Source of the DNA: Portulaca oleracea
Lineage: Eukaryota; Streptophyta; Magnoliopsida; Caryophyllales; Portulacaceae
Length of the DNA stretch: 64,000 bases
Assembly (NCBI GenBank): GCA_029582165.1
Contig: CM055877.1
Span: 30,029,241-30,093,240, forward strand
Direction: 5' to 3'
The first letter of the stretch is position 1; every line of letters begins with the position of its first letter. The notes below the pieces were generated by a model that saw only the letters and a list, made by a program, of their open reading frames with translations, was not told where the DNA came from and did not search any database. This document shows positions 12,149 through 22,989 of the stretch, one piece after another. Both the position numbers and the translations under genes were made by a program.

Positions 12149-12615
12149 ACTAAGCATTGACAAAGGTTGCAAATTTTGGCGGAAATATTCAATGCAATAT
12201 GTTGGGATTCAACCATGAGTAAAAATGTCTCACATCGATCGGCAAAGCAAAGGGAAAAGACATGTTATATTAGGCAATTGGATTACTCCTCTTAACACCA
12301 TTCGACTTTCAGATGAAACCTCACTTAACTTGTGTACAATGAGCTTTGGTTGAAGTGGATTACTGCCTTGGATCTCCTCAACACAATAAGTTAGTCATTA
12401 CCATTTAATGGTATGGACATATTGATAAATTTACAACTTTCACATGATTCCAATCAATTCCTAGTAGATTGTCACCCCAAAATTATATTAAGAATATTGT
12501 TTACTCAATTACAATTTCCAAGAATATGCTCGCAACAAATATATTCCGCAACCATGGAAAATAATTTTCAAGTCCCGTGATGAAACTTTAACATGTTATT
12601 TACTAGAATTTTATG
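12149..12615. other. Non-coding stretch, possible old LTR remnant
   Basis: No ORF of interest. It contains GTCTCACATCGATCGG, similar to the TCCCACATCGG phrase found in many plant LTR and TRIM promoters, so it may be an old LTR remnant. The last nine bases (12607-12615) are the left target duplication of the next element. Confidence 0.35.
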
Positions 12616-12993
12616 CAAAAAATGGCTGGAAGGTACCCTTTATTTTGTGGAAACTATTTTTAAGACCACATGTTTGTAGAATACATTTTAAAGTACCCTA
12701 TGATTTAAGTTAATTAACAATTGATAGGTGGCAAATTCAGTGATTTAAGCATTTTTTTATGAGATTATGTGGACTACTTAAATGCCCATGATTTTTTAGT
12801 GTGTTGAAGCTCGACAACAATAAACATTTTCAAGCAATTTGCCGCCAAAACTTCGTGAAAAACATACAAATCACCGAATGTATCACCTAACAATATTTAA
12901 TTTAAATTATAGGATACCATAAAATATATTCTAGAAACATGGGGGTCTTAAAATAGTTTCCACAAATAAAGTGTATCTTCCAGTCGTTTTTTG
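12616..12993. mobile_element. Mutator-like MITE with long terminal inverted repeats
   Basis: This 378-bp element starts CAAAAAATGGCTGGAAGG and ends CCAGTCGTTTTTTG. Its first and last ~95 bp are imperfect inverted repeats of each other. It is flanked by nine-base repeats AATTTTATG (12607-12615) and AACTTTATG (12994-13002), which match at 8 of 9 positions. A 9-bp duplication is typical of Mutator-like elements. There is no coding capacity. Its ends resemble those of the larger element at 20.25-21.6 kb. Confidence 0.82.
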
Positions 12994-13002
12994 AACTTTA
13001 TG

Positions 13003-14400
13003 TGGTTAGAAACACTATTAAAGTTAAGGCATGAGCCCTTTCCCCATTGATTCATGTATCTACCAACGTCGAGGATGGGAACGTACACCCCATCCTTGCC
13101 CACACCCACGCCCTCGCCCTGCAACCCACCTATGTCCCCATGAGGTCATGCTCCTTAATTTTGTAACTATTAGTAACTTGACTATTAAAAAGAATGGAGC
13201 TAATTTAAATATGAAGATTCACTCCATAGTCGAGTCTTCAAGCACTACAAGAAAAGTGAATGAGGGCGCCCAATTTTCAGAATAAGGACATCAGTAAAAA
13301 TTATTTGGTATTATTATGAATAAGAACGAATGAATAATTTGCATCATATATAGGGTGGTTAGAGCGTGTAAAATTTATTTTTGCCTCCCTTTAGAGTTAG
13401 TGCCTCAAAATATTTAGTTCGTGCAGAAGCCCCTGAAATGTTCACATTGAGGAACATTTTTTGGTTCTATTCTACTTCATTTGTGATTTTCATGAGGTTA
13501 CTTAGACTTATATTTATCGTTTAGGGACAAGGGACGAAACAGAATTACAGAACTTAACACATAAGTCAGTCAAGGCTACAAAACTTAACACACAAGTCAG
13601 TCAAGGCTACAAAACTTAACACATAAGTTAGTAAAGGTCCTAAGCTTCTCTTCACATAGGATTTTACATGAAATGGAAATGACCAAAGTTAAAGAAGATA
13701 ATACACATAAATTTAGCCAATCTTCACCCTTTCAAACTAGGCGACGTCACCGGATCTAAGCTTCTCTCCCCTTAGGATTTTGAACCACTTCACTTTTTGT
13801 TCACTTAAGAAGTACAATGAGGTCCTCAAACAGGGCTTCATTGAGTACCTCCAAGGCGAGCTTATAAGATCCTCAATCAAGGAGATACGTCCCCCTTGTT
13901 CTATAACATACTCAATCAAGGTAACACGTACCCTTGATTTACAATTTACTAAGTATTAACAACACTTAACTACCCAAGTGAGTTTCTCAAATCACTCAAT
14001 ACAAGTCCCACTACATAAGCATATTTTCAGACCGAGGACCTTACAATACAAAAGAATAATAGATGTGAAAGTACAATGTGTCTCTCTTATGGAGTGGAGT
14101 GTTTCCCTTCTTTTTTTTTCTCTCTATAATCTATATCCATCCTCCTTTTATACCCAAAAGGTGAGATGAATGTTGAACTTTGTAAGCCTTTAGAAGGAGC
14201 CTTCAATTGGCAAGATGTCATTGGAGAACTTCATAAAATCGGTTTCTCATTGATTTATTGCTGGAAACAAGGGGCCACGTGATATATGCTAGAATTACAG
14301 TAATCAAGCCTTAAATAGTTGGATACATTTCTAGAAAGATATGCCAATAATTAGTAAGCATAATATTGGATTTAGATATTGATTTAGATATCATATAAGG
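13003..14400. other. Non-coding region, no gene recognised
   Basis: AT-rich DNA with scattered short ORFs and no recognisable domain. It contains one short tandem repeat (13551-13641). Phrases around 13700-14160 (repeated CTCAATCAAGG, then a pyrimidine-rich tract) look like decayed retrotransposon sequence, but I cannot assign a family. Confidence 0.4.
13551..13641. repeat. 31-bp tandem repeat, about 3 units
   Basis: Three head-to-tail copies of a 31-bp unit beginning ACTTAACACATAAGTCAG. The second is near-identical to the first; the third is more diverged. Confidence 0.85.
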
Positions 14401-14739
14401 AGGTAACTAATCTGTCAAAACAATTAGGAAAGTATCTTAACTGTATGGGCATTGGTTCACTTTTGGTTCATCTAGAGACTTTATCGGACCATTTCCCAAG
14501 CCTTCTAAGGGTTTCGGAACCATCGGCAAGAATAACAAGGTGAGAAGGATTTCCGAGGCTAGAAATGGGTTCCTTCACTCTTTCGACCATAACTCCCTCA
14601 ATACAATTTCGACGAGTCTCATATTTTGGGAGCTTAAAGTACACACCGAGAGCTTTCCATCGATACTTTATGGGCCTAAAACGGAGTTTGGATGAAAAAG
14701 TTATGTGCGTTTGAAATCGGCAGAAAAACTGCCCAGCAT

Positions 14740-14950
14740 GTCGCGCTCGCGACGACTTTCGTAGCACCCGACAGTTATCGTAGCGCCCGCTACAACGCTG
14801 GAAGAGGACTTGAGGATGGACAGAACATTGTAGCGCTCGTGACACCAGACCTTCGCGCCCGCGACATCTGGCGTGGCTCCCGTAACGCCTCACTTTCGTG
14901 TGGATTTTGGCCTCCCTGGAAGAGACGCTGGTAGCGTCCATCCAGGCGCT
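14740..14950. repeat. Cluster of 14-bp quasi-palindromes
   Basis: GTCGCGCTCGCGAC (14740-14753) and GTAGCGCCCGCTAC (14780-14793) are perfect inverted repeats around a 2-nt centre. GTAGCGCTCGTGAC (14830-14843), TTCGCGCCCGCGAC (14852-14865) and GTGGCTCCCGTAAC (about 14873-14886) are variants. A looser run of TAGCGTCC / GCTAGCGCC follows to about 14960. Confidence 0.8.
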
Positions 14951-15034
14951 GCTAGCGCCTCCGTATTTTGCCCAGCAACACGCACCTTTCTCTTATTTTT
15001 CTCCGTGTCTTTTTTTCCCCTTCTCCCCCTTTGC

Positions 15035-15042
15035 TTTATATA
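15035..15042 (+). promoter_or_regulatory. Candidate TATA box of the LTR-like remnant
   Basis: CTTTATATAC follows a C/T-rich tract and precedes a leader-like region. Its position after the GC-rich block suggests an LTR promoter on the plus strand. Confidence 0.4.
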
Positions 15043-15819
15043 CATGTTTCCCTCCCATTAGAGATAGTTTATGAAGGTTTTAGGTTAGACACAAAAATTC
15101 CTCTCACTTTGAGAGTTTGTAATTGTGGGTTTTCAAACCCTAATAAGTGAAAGCTAATCCTTTGGGTGGAAATTGATTTGTGGTTTCTCTTCTTTGTGAG
15201 TGGGTGTTCTTTCTCCACTCTTTGTGAGATTTCTTAGGTGTTTCAAGATTCTTTGCTTGTGGAAGGTCCTTGTGCTAGAGATTGAACATCTTAGTTCAAT
15301 TTGGTGAGATTTGTTTCTTTAGAATTGTCCATATCTTTTAATTTCATGTTTATCTCCATTAATCCAAAAACCCAAAAAATTTGGTTTGTAGTGTTTATGA
15401 GTTCTATGGGTAGATTTGCATCATCCACATGATTCCTATAGACCCTACCTAGGTCACGCGATTCGCTCTAATATCACTTTAAAATATCCAGGTTATATGC
15501 CAATTATATTCGAATTTTGACTTTCATTTAAAATCGTTGCAGTCGTAAGGTCCTTGAGCCTGGGTCTATCGAGGTCCTTGCGCCTGGATCTGCCAAGGTT
15601 CTCGAGGGGTTCTAACTATGGTGATGACGAGGCATGGAGCAACACCCCATATTGGCCAGCAACCGCCGCCGACAAAGCACGTATAGTTAGGGTGGCCGAA
15701 AATCCACTCTGAACAACAAAGCAAAAGGGAAGGAAAGTTCAAAAGAAGTACAAGAGGAAGCAAGTATTGGCGACTGTTTGGAGACTTCAACCCAAAAACT
15801 CGGGAAAACCCCAGAACAC

Positions 15820-16640
15820 TAAGTGGTGGTGGCTATTTCGGTTGAACCAAAAAGGAGTTCATATGCATCCTTTTTCAAAGAAGATGATGGGTTACAATTG
15901 AAATATGTCAAAGCATAAGTGATTGACGGTGTCTCGTGTGCTAAATTGACTGTCACGGTATTATTGAAACAATTGAATATTGGAATACGATGGTAATATA
16001 CTTGTCCTAGGGGGAGTCCCCCTTTCGAGGTGATGAATAGATTTCTTAGACGAATCTGGAGGCACTTGGGAATTGACAATGTGGCAGATGTAAAGAAAGA
16101 GTTATATCTGGTGTGTTTCAAGACTCGAGAAGATAGGGATAAAGCACTAACATAAGAATTTCATTTTTCAACAATAAGTCGCTTATTGTCAAAGCATGGA
16201 ATGAAGATCTTGAAATGGAAATATATTCCATTACCATACTGCCGATATGGACTGCCATGCATCATCTTCCATATAAATATTGGAGTGTGAAGGATTGCAA
16301 GATCACTAGTTTATATATTAGGCGTTCCAATCAAAACTGACAAACATACGAGGGAAAGGACAAAACAGGGATACGCCAAGGTGCTGTGAAATGCCAGTTT
16401 TGGGCCCATTCCGGAGTTACATGGATTTTCTTGACCACAATGAAAATTTACTGTGTCAATAAGTCCACTATGATTGGAAACCAGTAAGATGCAGCTTTTG
16501 TAAGATGTTTGGTCAAGAGGAAGTTGATTGAAAGAAAAAAAACAACGTGTTCCCACTGTAAGAGAATGGAGCATGATGAGGGTGTATGTCGTAAGAAATA
16601 AGCGCAAAAACAGAAGAAGAATGATAGAAGTAAGGGAAAG
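15820..16640 (+). pseudogene. LINE ORF1 remnant (DUF4283-like, RNA-binding protein)
   Basis: Plus-strand fragments read LKYVKA, then VIDGVSCAKLTV, then GVPPFEVMNRFLRRIWRHLG, then VKAWNEDLEMEIYSITILP. These resemble the DUF4283 domain of plant L1 ORF1 proteins. Near 16472 follows DWKPVRCSFCKMFGQ, the start of a CCHC-like knuckle. ORF1 proteins of plant LINEs bind the element RNA. At least three stops interrupt the reading, and frames change. The minus-strand ORFs over the same bases are antisense shadows. Confidence 0.7.
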
Positions 16641-16844
16641 AAGGTGAACCAAGAGCCTCGAGTAGATGATAATGGGTTTACTAGGCCCAAAGCCTCGTTA
16701 ATATGGAAGAAAGTTGCTCTAAGGACTGAGATAGCATCACCTAACATATTTGAATTAATGAGCACAAATTCACAGGAAGAGGTAGAGAAAGCACAAATTT
16801 TAGACAGCGAAGAACACCAACAAACCCCCTGAACCATCCTAGTG

Positions 16845-17735
16845 ATGAGCATAATTAGTCGGAACGTGAGAGGGCTTAGCATCTTGGAGAAGCAAAATGA
16901 CCTTGGGTCTTCTTATGCACGCAAGGGGTGGGATTAGCTGCTCTTTACGAGACAAAAGTCCACCCTTGCTATATAAATAATGTCAATACATGTCTCTTCA
17001 TGAATTGGGAAACTACAACAAACAGTCGAAATTGTAACCGAGTTAGAATCTGGATAGCATGGAACCCACAATACTAAAATTTGGAAGTTCTTGATAGCTC
17101 TACACAGTACATTCACACGAGAATCCAGATGATATACAACTCAACTTCTTTTTACAAAATATGGGTTTAATAGAAGCAGTGATAGAAGAGAAAGAGAAAG
17201 TCTTTGGGATGATATAAGAACTTTAGTTGTAAGCATGAAAGACCTCTGGGGTGTCATCAATGATTTTAGTACAATAGCAAAGGAGGATGATAGTGTGTGG
17301 GGTGTTGATGTTGAAGTGTTCATTACACAGTCATTCATACAGTGCATCATGGACCGCTCCTTTTCACAAACCATAGTACACAGGGGCTTACCACACGTGG
17401 ACCAACAACCATGTTCAATCCAGGTTAGACCATCTCTTGGTTAATGTTCATTGGTATCTTATTGTAGATTATAAACATGTTTGGTTTAAAATAGCAGGCA
17501 TTTCAGATCATATAGCCTTAGTTATTACCTTCCTAGTGGGTCCTCTAGCAAAACCTACATTCAAATATTGCGACATGTGGTCCAGCCACCTAGATTTCAT
17601 GACCAATGTCTATAAAGCTATCAAGAGTAAGCCCGTAGGACATAAGATGCATCAACTCGTATGTACTCTTAAAAAGTTGTGGTCGGGTCTCAAAGCTCTA
17701 CATAGAAGCAAATTTCAAGACATTTATAACTAGAA
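16845..17735 (+). pseudogene. LINE ORF2 endonuclease remnant
   Basis: ORF2 starts MSIISRNVRGL at 16845, the usual opening of a plant LINE apurinic-like endonuclease (the N-WNVRG motif). A frame-shifted ETKVH and NCNRVRIWIAW follow, matching the conserved ET and S/R-IWI motifs. The later piece at 17437-17733 contains ISDHIAL, the SDH catalytic motif. The endonuclease nicks target DNA to prime reverse transcription. The reading frame is broken several times. Confidence 0.75.
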
Positions 17736-17796
17736 GGTGATAGCAAGATAAGCACTAGTTTGAAGCAAGAGAGGCTCCAGCTGGATTTAGAAAATT

Positions 17797-19445
17797 TTGA
17801 CATGCAAACTAAAGAAAAAACAGGTCAGGAAAGACTATGTTGAGGTGTTGCATTCAGCCTTATTAATGTGGAGTCATCTGAGTAAGACCGATTGGTGCTA
17901 CATGGGAGATGAATGCTCCAAACTCTTCTTTGCTAAAGTACAACAAAAGAGGTCCCAAAATTATGTCTACGCAATTGAATTTGAAAATGTTGAAGGAACG
18001 GTGGTCTATGGTTATCCAAAAGTAAACTCAGTGTTGACTGACTATCATCAAAAGCTCCTAGGAACTCAACATCAACATCAACAAATACCTTGGAGAAAGG
18101 AACTGCTGAATATGGGGCCAAAACTCAATCCAGTGCAATAACTAAAAATCAACAGGCCTATTATAAAGGAAGAGGTAAGGCAGGCAATGTTCTCCATCCC
18201 AAACGATAAACACCAGGTCCTTATGGGTATATGAGTGGCTTCGAATGGGGAAATTGATTAAAAGAATGAATGCCAGGAACTTAGCTTTCATTCCTTAGGT
18301 GTAGAACGCCTCAAAGCCCTCAGAGTTCTGACCTATAGCATGTTGCAATACCTTCTACAACTGCCTCACTAAAGTTCTTACTACAAGAATCAGAGAGGTC
18401 CTTCCCCACCTTGTCAATCTAAGCCAAGGGTCTTTCATTCCAGGACGGGAATTATTCCATATTGTTATGTTGTGCCAAGAGATAGTAAAGGGTTACACCC
18501 GCAAGAGTATAACGCTAAGATGCATGATGAAAATTGACCTAAAAAAAGCTTTTGACTCAGTTCATTGGAACTAAATAGAGGAGACAGTTAGGGAACTCCA
18601 CTTTCCCACCTGGATTATTAACTGTATTATCGCTTGCATATAAACCCCCACCTTCTCAATCTGTATGAATGGGATGACCTCTGGCAGATTCCAAGGAGGG
18701 GGATGGGTCTCCGACAGGAGGACCCCATGTCATCGCTTCTGTTCGTCCCAACCATGGAATACCCATCAAGGTCGATAAAATATCATGTAGGAAATCAGCC
18801 TAACTACAAATTCCACCCCAATTGTCGAAGACTGAGACTCACCCACTTGATGTTTACAAATGATCACATCCTATTTACCTCTGCCATGAGACAATCAGTC
18901 AAGACCCTAATTACTGCCTTCAATCATTTTTCGAAGGTCACGGGCTTAACAGTGAACCAGACAAACTCAGAGATGGTCTTCGGGGGTAAGGACCACAAGC
19001 AAACAAATTTGCTCCTTCAAGACACGGTGTTTGTTCTTAGTTCTCTCCTGCTCAAATACCTTGGTATTCCCATTTCATCCAATAATCCATCAAAAAATGA
19101 TTATAATATCCTGTTGAAGAAAACAATTAGCAGGCTAAACATTTGAGCGTCAAGGCATATTTCCTACGCGGGAAGAGTGATGTTGATAAGCACCATCTTA
19201 AAGGGAGGGGTTTCGGGTTTTGGGCTTGTATTCTTATCATTCCTCAACATGTCGTAGCCCAACTCAACAAATATTGTCGAAACTTCCTCTGGAGTGCGTC
19301 AAAAGGCTGCACACGACCTCTAATGGTCAATTGGTCAGACACGTGCTCACCTAAAGCGAATAGGTATATCGGGCTCAAAAATCTTGAAGCTTGGAATAAG
19401 GCTTCAGTGGCAAAGCTTGCATGGCATATCCAAAATAATAAATAA
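17797..19445 (+). pseudogene. LINE ORF2 reverse transcriptase remnant
   Basis: The 17797-18141 piece carries DWCYMGDECSKLFFAKV, the linker before the polymerase. Motif A reads MMKIDLKKAFDSVHW near 18530. Motif B' reads GLRQEDPMSSLLF near 18703. The catalytic Y/F-A-D-D box is replaced by F-T-N-D near 18857, so a metal-binding Asp is lost and the enzyme would be inactive. The 19143-19445 piece continues as the thumb region. Stops and frame changes separate the pieces. Confidence 0.85.
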
Positions 19446-19640
19446 ATTTTTGGGTCAAATGGATTCATTCCAATACATTAAAACTCGATCTTAGTGGAAC
19501 TACACCCCTCCTTCCCCCTCCCCCCCAAAGATGTTTGCCTTTACTTCAAACACTTGTGTGAGGTGATAGGGTCTATAAAGTTATGCATGGCTACAAGTGG
19601 ATCGTTAAAACTCAAGGGAGGCGCCCTAGGCTAATATCCC

Positions 19641-19856
19641 TTGGAACAATCTTACAACCCCCCAGCATGCCTTTATCATATGGGTGATGTTGCGGGACAT
19701 GCTCCATGTATGGGTCAAAACGTGAAATGGAGGAACTTGGGGAGGGGGTGGGGGGAGGTCCTCTGCCCTGTATGCCATAGTAAGGAGGAGAGCCATGGCC
19801 CCCTCTTTGTTCATTGTGATGTTGTAAGACAACTTAGAGCCCAGATCAAAACTTAG
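19641..19856 (+). pseudogene. LINE ORF2 C-terminal zf-RVT-like region
   Basis: A plus-strand reading contains LCPVCHSKEESHGPLFVHCDVV, a C-x2-C...H...C pattern typical of the zf-RVT domain at the C-terminus of plant LINE ORF2. It is a remnant in a different frame from the polymerase piece. Confidence 0.7.
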
Positions 19857-20249
19857 GCCCGTTGTGGAAGCTTCGATAACCCTTCATCCATGGAGGAATG
19901 GGCGCAAACCTTCATTGAGCTTCGTGGAACTCTAGCCACCAAACGTTACCTGTTTGCTATTTTTAGTGCCTACATCTACAGTATTTAGAGGGAGTGGAAT
20001 GCCCAAGCTCATGGTATACAAGGAGCCCAGACAAGAGTGATTAGGGAAATTATCCCCAATAGAGTGTGATCCTAATGTTTCATGTTTACTAAATATCGTA
20101 GAAAGTATCGTAGTCTCACAAATATTGTCTTAGCATGTAATTAATTGGGGGGGTTATCTTCTCCCCACGAGTGTATTCTTTGATTTGTTAATATAGCCTC
20201 ATCTTTGGTGCAAAAAAGTTATTACAATATGTAAAATATGTGATATTAC

Positions 20250-21601
20250 CAAAAAAATTACTAGGAGGTAGCACACATTTTTGGAAACTGACTGGGAGGT
20301 CTCCACTTTTTTTTCAATGCACTCTCGGGTGACATATAATCCTTAACTAAATGGCTCTTGGATGACGATCCGGCGATATATACTTTAAAAGATGAAAATG
20401 CCCTTATATTTTTCTCTCTAATTTAACTTAATCTACTCCTCATATCTCTTTCTCTCTTTTCCGCATCCTCATCTATAATTCCTTCATTTGAATCCTCACT
20501 ATTTTCATCCACCTCATTAGCAAAAAGAGTATTCTCATTAGCTCAAAGAATGACCAATGGTACTAAATAACAAACCATAAGCATGTTTTGGGATGGGTAT
20601 TCGCATTCAAGCTAGTCACACAACTGTTGGGTAAAGATTCAAGAGCAATAGAGCAACATCAGGACTTATGAGATTAATTACTATGAAGCAACAGGAGGGC
20701 GAGATATAGCAGAAGGAGGGGGAGATTGAACAGTTGAGAAAAAAGGTTAGATGGGATTAACAGAGGGAATAGGGAGTTAGCAAAGAAGTTGAATTCAAGT
20801 GGGGTTGTGCGTTTGATTGGAAATAATGCTTCTCTACCAAATTTGAACCACACCAACTTCATCAAAGTCGTCAACCATGCCCTGCTTCTTTGCCAAATTT
20901 GAGGTACCATACAATTTGGTTGTCGTGATTTGGGCGTCGACAGTTGCGGGTCTGGTCGCGCGAAATAGAGGAGAAACGGGGATGAATCTGGATTGAGTCT
21001 GGGCGGTTATGGGTGTTTTTGGGTGGTTGGAGTTGCTTTTTTTGGCGATATTTGGGATGCAAAAATGGAGTCTGATTGGTGGTTATGGTGTGAGTGTTGA
21101 ATTCAGTTTGAAAAAGGGAATGAGAAGAGGGATTAGTGCTTGGTTGCATGAAACTTACATTGGGATTTGATATAAAATGACCATCGTTTTTCTCGGTGGT
21201 GGCTGAGCGATGAAGTGGTGGTGGTGATGGTGGATGGATTGGTGGTAGTGGTGGTGGTTGGGTGGTGGACGAACGAAGAAGAAGAAGATGAGTTTGTTTA
21301 TGGCCGGTTTCGATTGGTTGAGTTGTAATAATATTTGAAAGAGGAGAGAGAAAGTGCAAAGAAGATATATGAAAAAGGTTGTCCCCTTCCAGTCAGTTTT
21401 TAGAAATGTATGGCACCTCCCAGCAATTGTTTGATAAAACATAGGGGTATTTATATACGTCGCTAGAATTCAATCAAAATGGTCGGAAAATCAAACAACA
21501 GTCAGTTCTTTGAAGACGTGGTCCCCTTCGAGTGCATCAAAAAAAGTGGTACCCTTCTAGTCAATTATTGAAAATGTGTAGCACCTCCTAGCAATTTTTT
21601 G
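20250..21601. mobile_element. Mutator-like TIR element with gene-like interior (Pack-MULE candidate)
   Basis: The left end (20250-20332, starting CAAAAAAATTACTAGGAGG) and the right end (21521-21601, whose reverse complement starts ATCAAAAAATTGCTAGGAGG) are ~80-bp imperfect inverted repeats. A second right-end-like copy lies inside at 21379-21434. The ends resemble the 12616-12993 MITE. I could not find a matching 9-bp target duplication. The interior (about 20640-21360) is not transposase-like. Confidence 0.65.
20871..21359 (-). pseudogene. Gene-like ORF inside the TIR element, possible captured 5' exon
   Basis: A 162-codon minus-strand ORF is rich in Pro, His, Ser and Thr, with runs of CCACCACC-type codons. 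No domain is recognised. Codon-level simple repeats in a TIR element of this size suggest a captured host gene 5' end rather than transposase. It could equally be low-complexity chance coding. Confidence 0.3.
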
Positions 21602-21658
21602 ATGAGTGTCTTTTTCACCAATCAAACCAAGATATTGGTAAACAACTAATATACTCTG

Positions 21659-22701
21659 TCTAAACACAAATTTTGAGTCTAAAATCAATAAAGACAGGAA
21701 ATTGAGAAACAAATTAATTTTCGTATTAATATGTGAATGTATGCGGGTACAATCTCTATATTAAATACAACAAAGTAATTTTCTGATTCGATCTCCTGAA
21801 ATTTGGTGAGCCGTGGGCGCGGACGCTTGATCTCGATCTCAAATGCAAGTCTGGCAAAAGAATTCTGTAACAGTTCTTGAGCTGAAGGTCTTGAGCGTTG
21901 ATCTCCTTAGTGCTTGATAGCTGGATGCTGCTCGAAGGTTGACCGTTTGCAGGTTGACAATTGGTTGCAGTTCTTCAATTTCTTGGATACAACGGCTTGA
22001 ATGCTTGGTCTCGATCGATGAACCAGACGAAGAAGATAACTACAGTCTTTGATGTGAAGAACGAAGGTTGTTGAACTAGCCGATGTTAGTCCTTGTCGCT
22101 TGTAGCTGGAGAGCATCTGCGGTTCGATCTTCTGAAGGTTTTGCAGGTCTCGCGGAAGAACTCTATAGCAGTTCTTGATCTTGATGCAGTAGAAAATTGA
22201 AGCTTTTGCAGGCCTTGATCCTTAACGCTTAATAGTTGGAAGTCGCTTGCAGTTCGATCTTGTGTTGAAGACTTGGAGACTCGATATTGAGCTTTTGCAA
22301 ACGTCGATCCTTGGCGCTTGGTAGCTGGAGGCCGCTGGCAGTTTAATCTCCTGGAGCCTATGGATGTTGACTGTTGAATCTCCGGGGTTGTTAAAAATGA
22401 AAGAGAGGACCCCTATTTATAGGCTCTAAAGGCCTAGCCCTTAGGGTTTAAGTTGGGCTTTGGGCTTGGGCCCAAGTTAATTAATTATTCCTTTAACTTT
22501 AAATAAAGAAATAATTAATATTTTCTACATCATCTTTAACACGTGTCATGATATTGGTCAGGATGCATTTCCATTTAAAATTCAATTAAATGGACTGTTG
22601 TAATTAATTTAACGTGTGGTAGATGATAATTGGCTTAATAAATTTAATTTCTTTTCCACATGTCATGTTTTTAATTGGTCGACAAATTTTTGCCTCTTAC
22701 A
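21659..22701 (-). repeat. LTR of a gypsy/copia-type element, minus orientation (left copy)
   Basis: The part 22110-22701 is repeated at 54905-55500 with high similarity, including the AGGACCCCTATTTATAGGC promoter region and the TTTTTGCCT...TACA end. On the minus strand it starts TGTAAGAGGCAAAAATTTG. The left boundary is set by the CTCTG at 21654-21658, which also follows the right copy (55501-55505), but the terminal bases are ambiguous. The left half contains several diverged ~110-bp units built on CTTGATCCTTGRCGCTTGGTAGCTGG. Confidence 0.6.
22414..22421 (-). promoter_or_regulatory. TATA box of the left LTR copy
   Basis: The minus strand reads TATAAATA, preserved in the right copy at 55210-55217. 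It lies between a U3-like AT-rich part and the repeated R/U5-like part, which fixes the LTR orientation as minus. Confidence 0.6.
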
Positions 22702-22985
22702 GATGCTCCTTTCGAGAGTCGGTCGCGAACACGAATTTTGAGTGTTTGAAGCGGCCGAGTCTCGAATATAATTTGTATTTAGTGGGCATACTATCATGCC
22801 TAAATTTCAGCTGGGCCAAACGGAGTGCGCTGCTGATTAGAGGACGAGAATGTCATCTTGGAGCAGAATTCAACCAAAACGACTAGGATGTCCCCACATT
22901 GCATGCTTGAATGAAGTTGTCAACCAACCTGAGTATTCTATTGGTGCTGATTTGAAGCAAACCACTAACAAAAAGATCTTGGAAA
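22702..22985. other. Non-coding junction region
   Basis: The bases next to the LTR read, on the minus strand, CGAAAGGAGCATC before the LTR start, a possible short polypurine tract. No ORF is supported. Confidence 0.3.
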
Positions 22986-22989
22986 GACA

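Larger units (their letters stand above)
14400..15480 (+). repeat. LTR-like retrotransposon remnant with promoter and hairpin motifs
   Basis: I infer an LTR remnant from a GC-rich block carrying repeated 14-bp inverted repeats (14740-14950), then a TATA-like element and a T-rich leader. The boundaries are not defined, and no target duplication or primer binding site was found. The ORFs across it on both strands are GC-rich shadows without domains. Confidence 0.45.
15560..20217 (+). mobile_element. Decayed L1-type LINE (non-LTR retrotransposon)
   Basis: Translated pieces in changing plus frames give, in order, an ORF1 with a DUF4283-like part and a Cys motif, an endonuclease, a reverse transcriptase and a zf-RVT-like Cys/His region. 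The 3' end is TTTGGTGCAAAAAA at 20204-20217, a short A tail. No target duplication was found. The 5' boundary is approximate. Frameshifts and stops throughout mean it is long dead. Confidence 0.85.

Noticed and set aside
14468..14941. 157-codon minus ORF across the 14.7 kb quasi-palindromes
   Set aside because: No domain, GC-rich LTR-like sequence, and promoter and leader signals are on the plus strand.
16311..16882. Minus-strand ORFs over the first LINE
   Set aside because: Antisense to recognisable ORF1 and ORF2 sequence.
20250..21601. 9-bp target duplication for the larger TIR element
   Set aside because: The nine bases outside the ends I can define (tgatattac and atgagtgtc) do not match.
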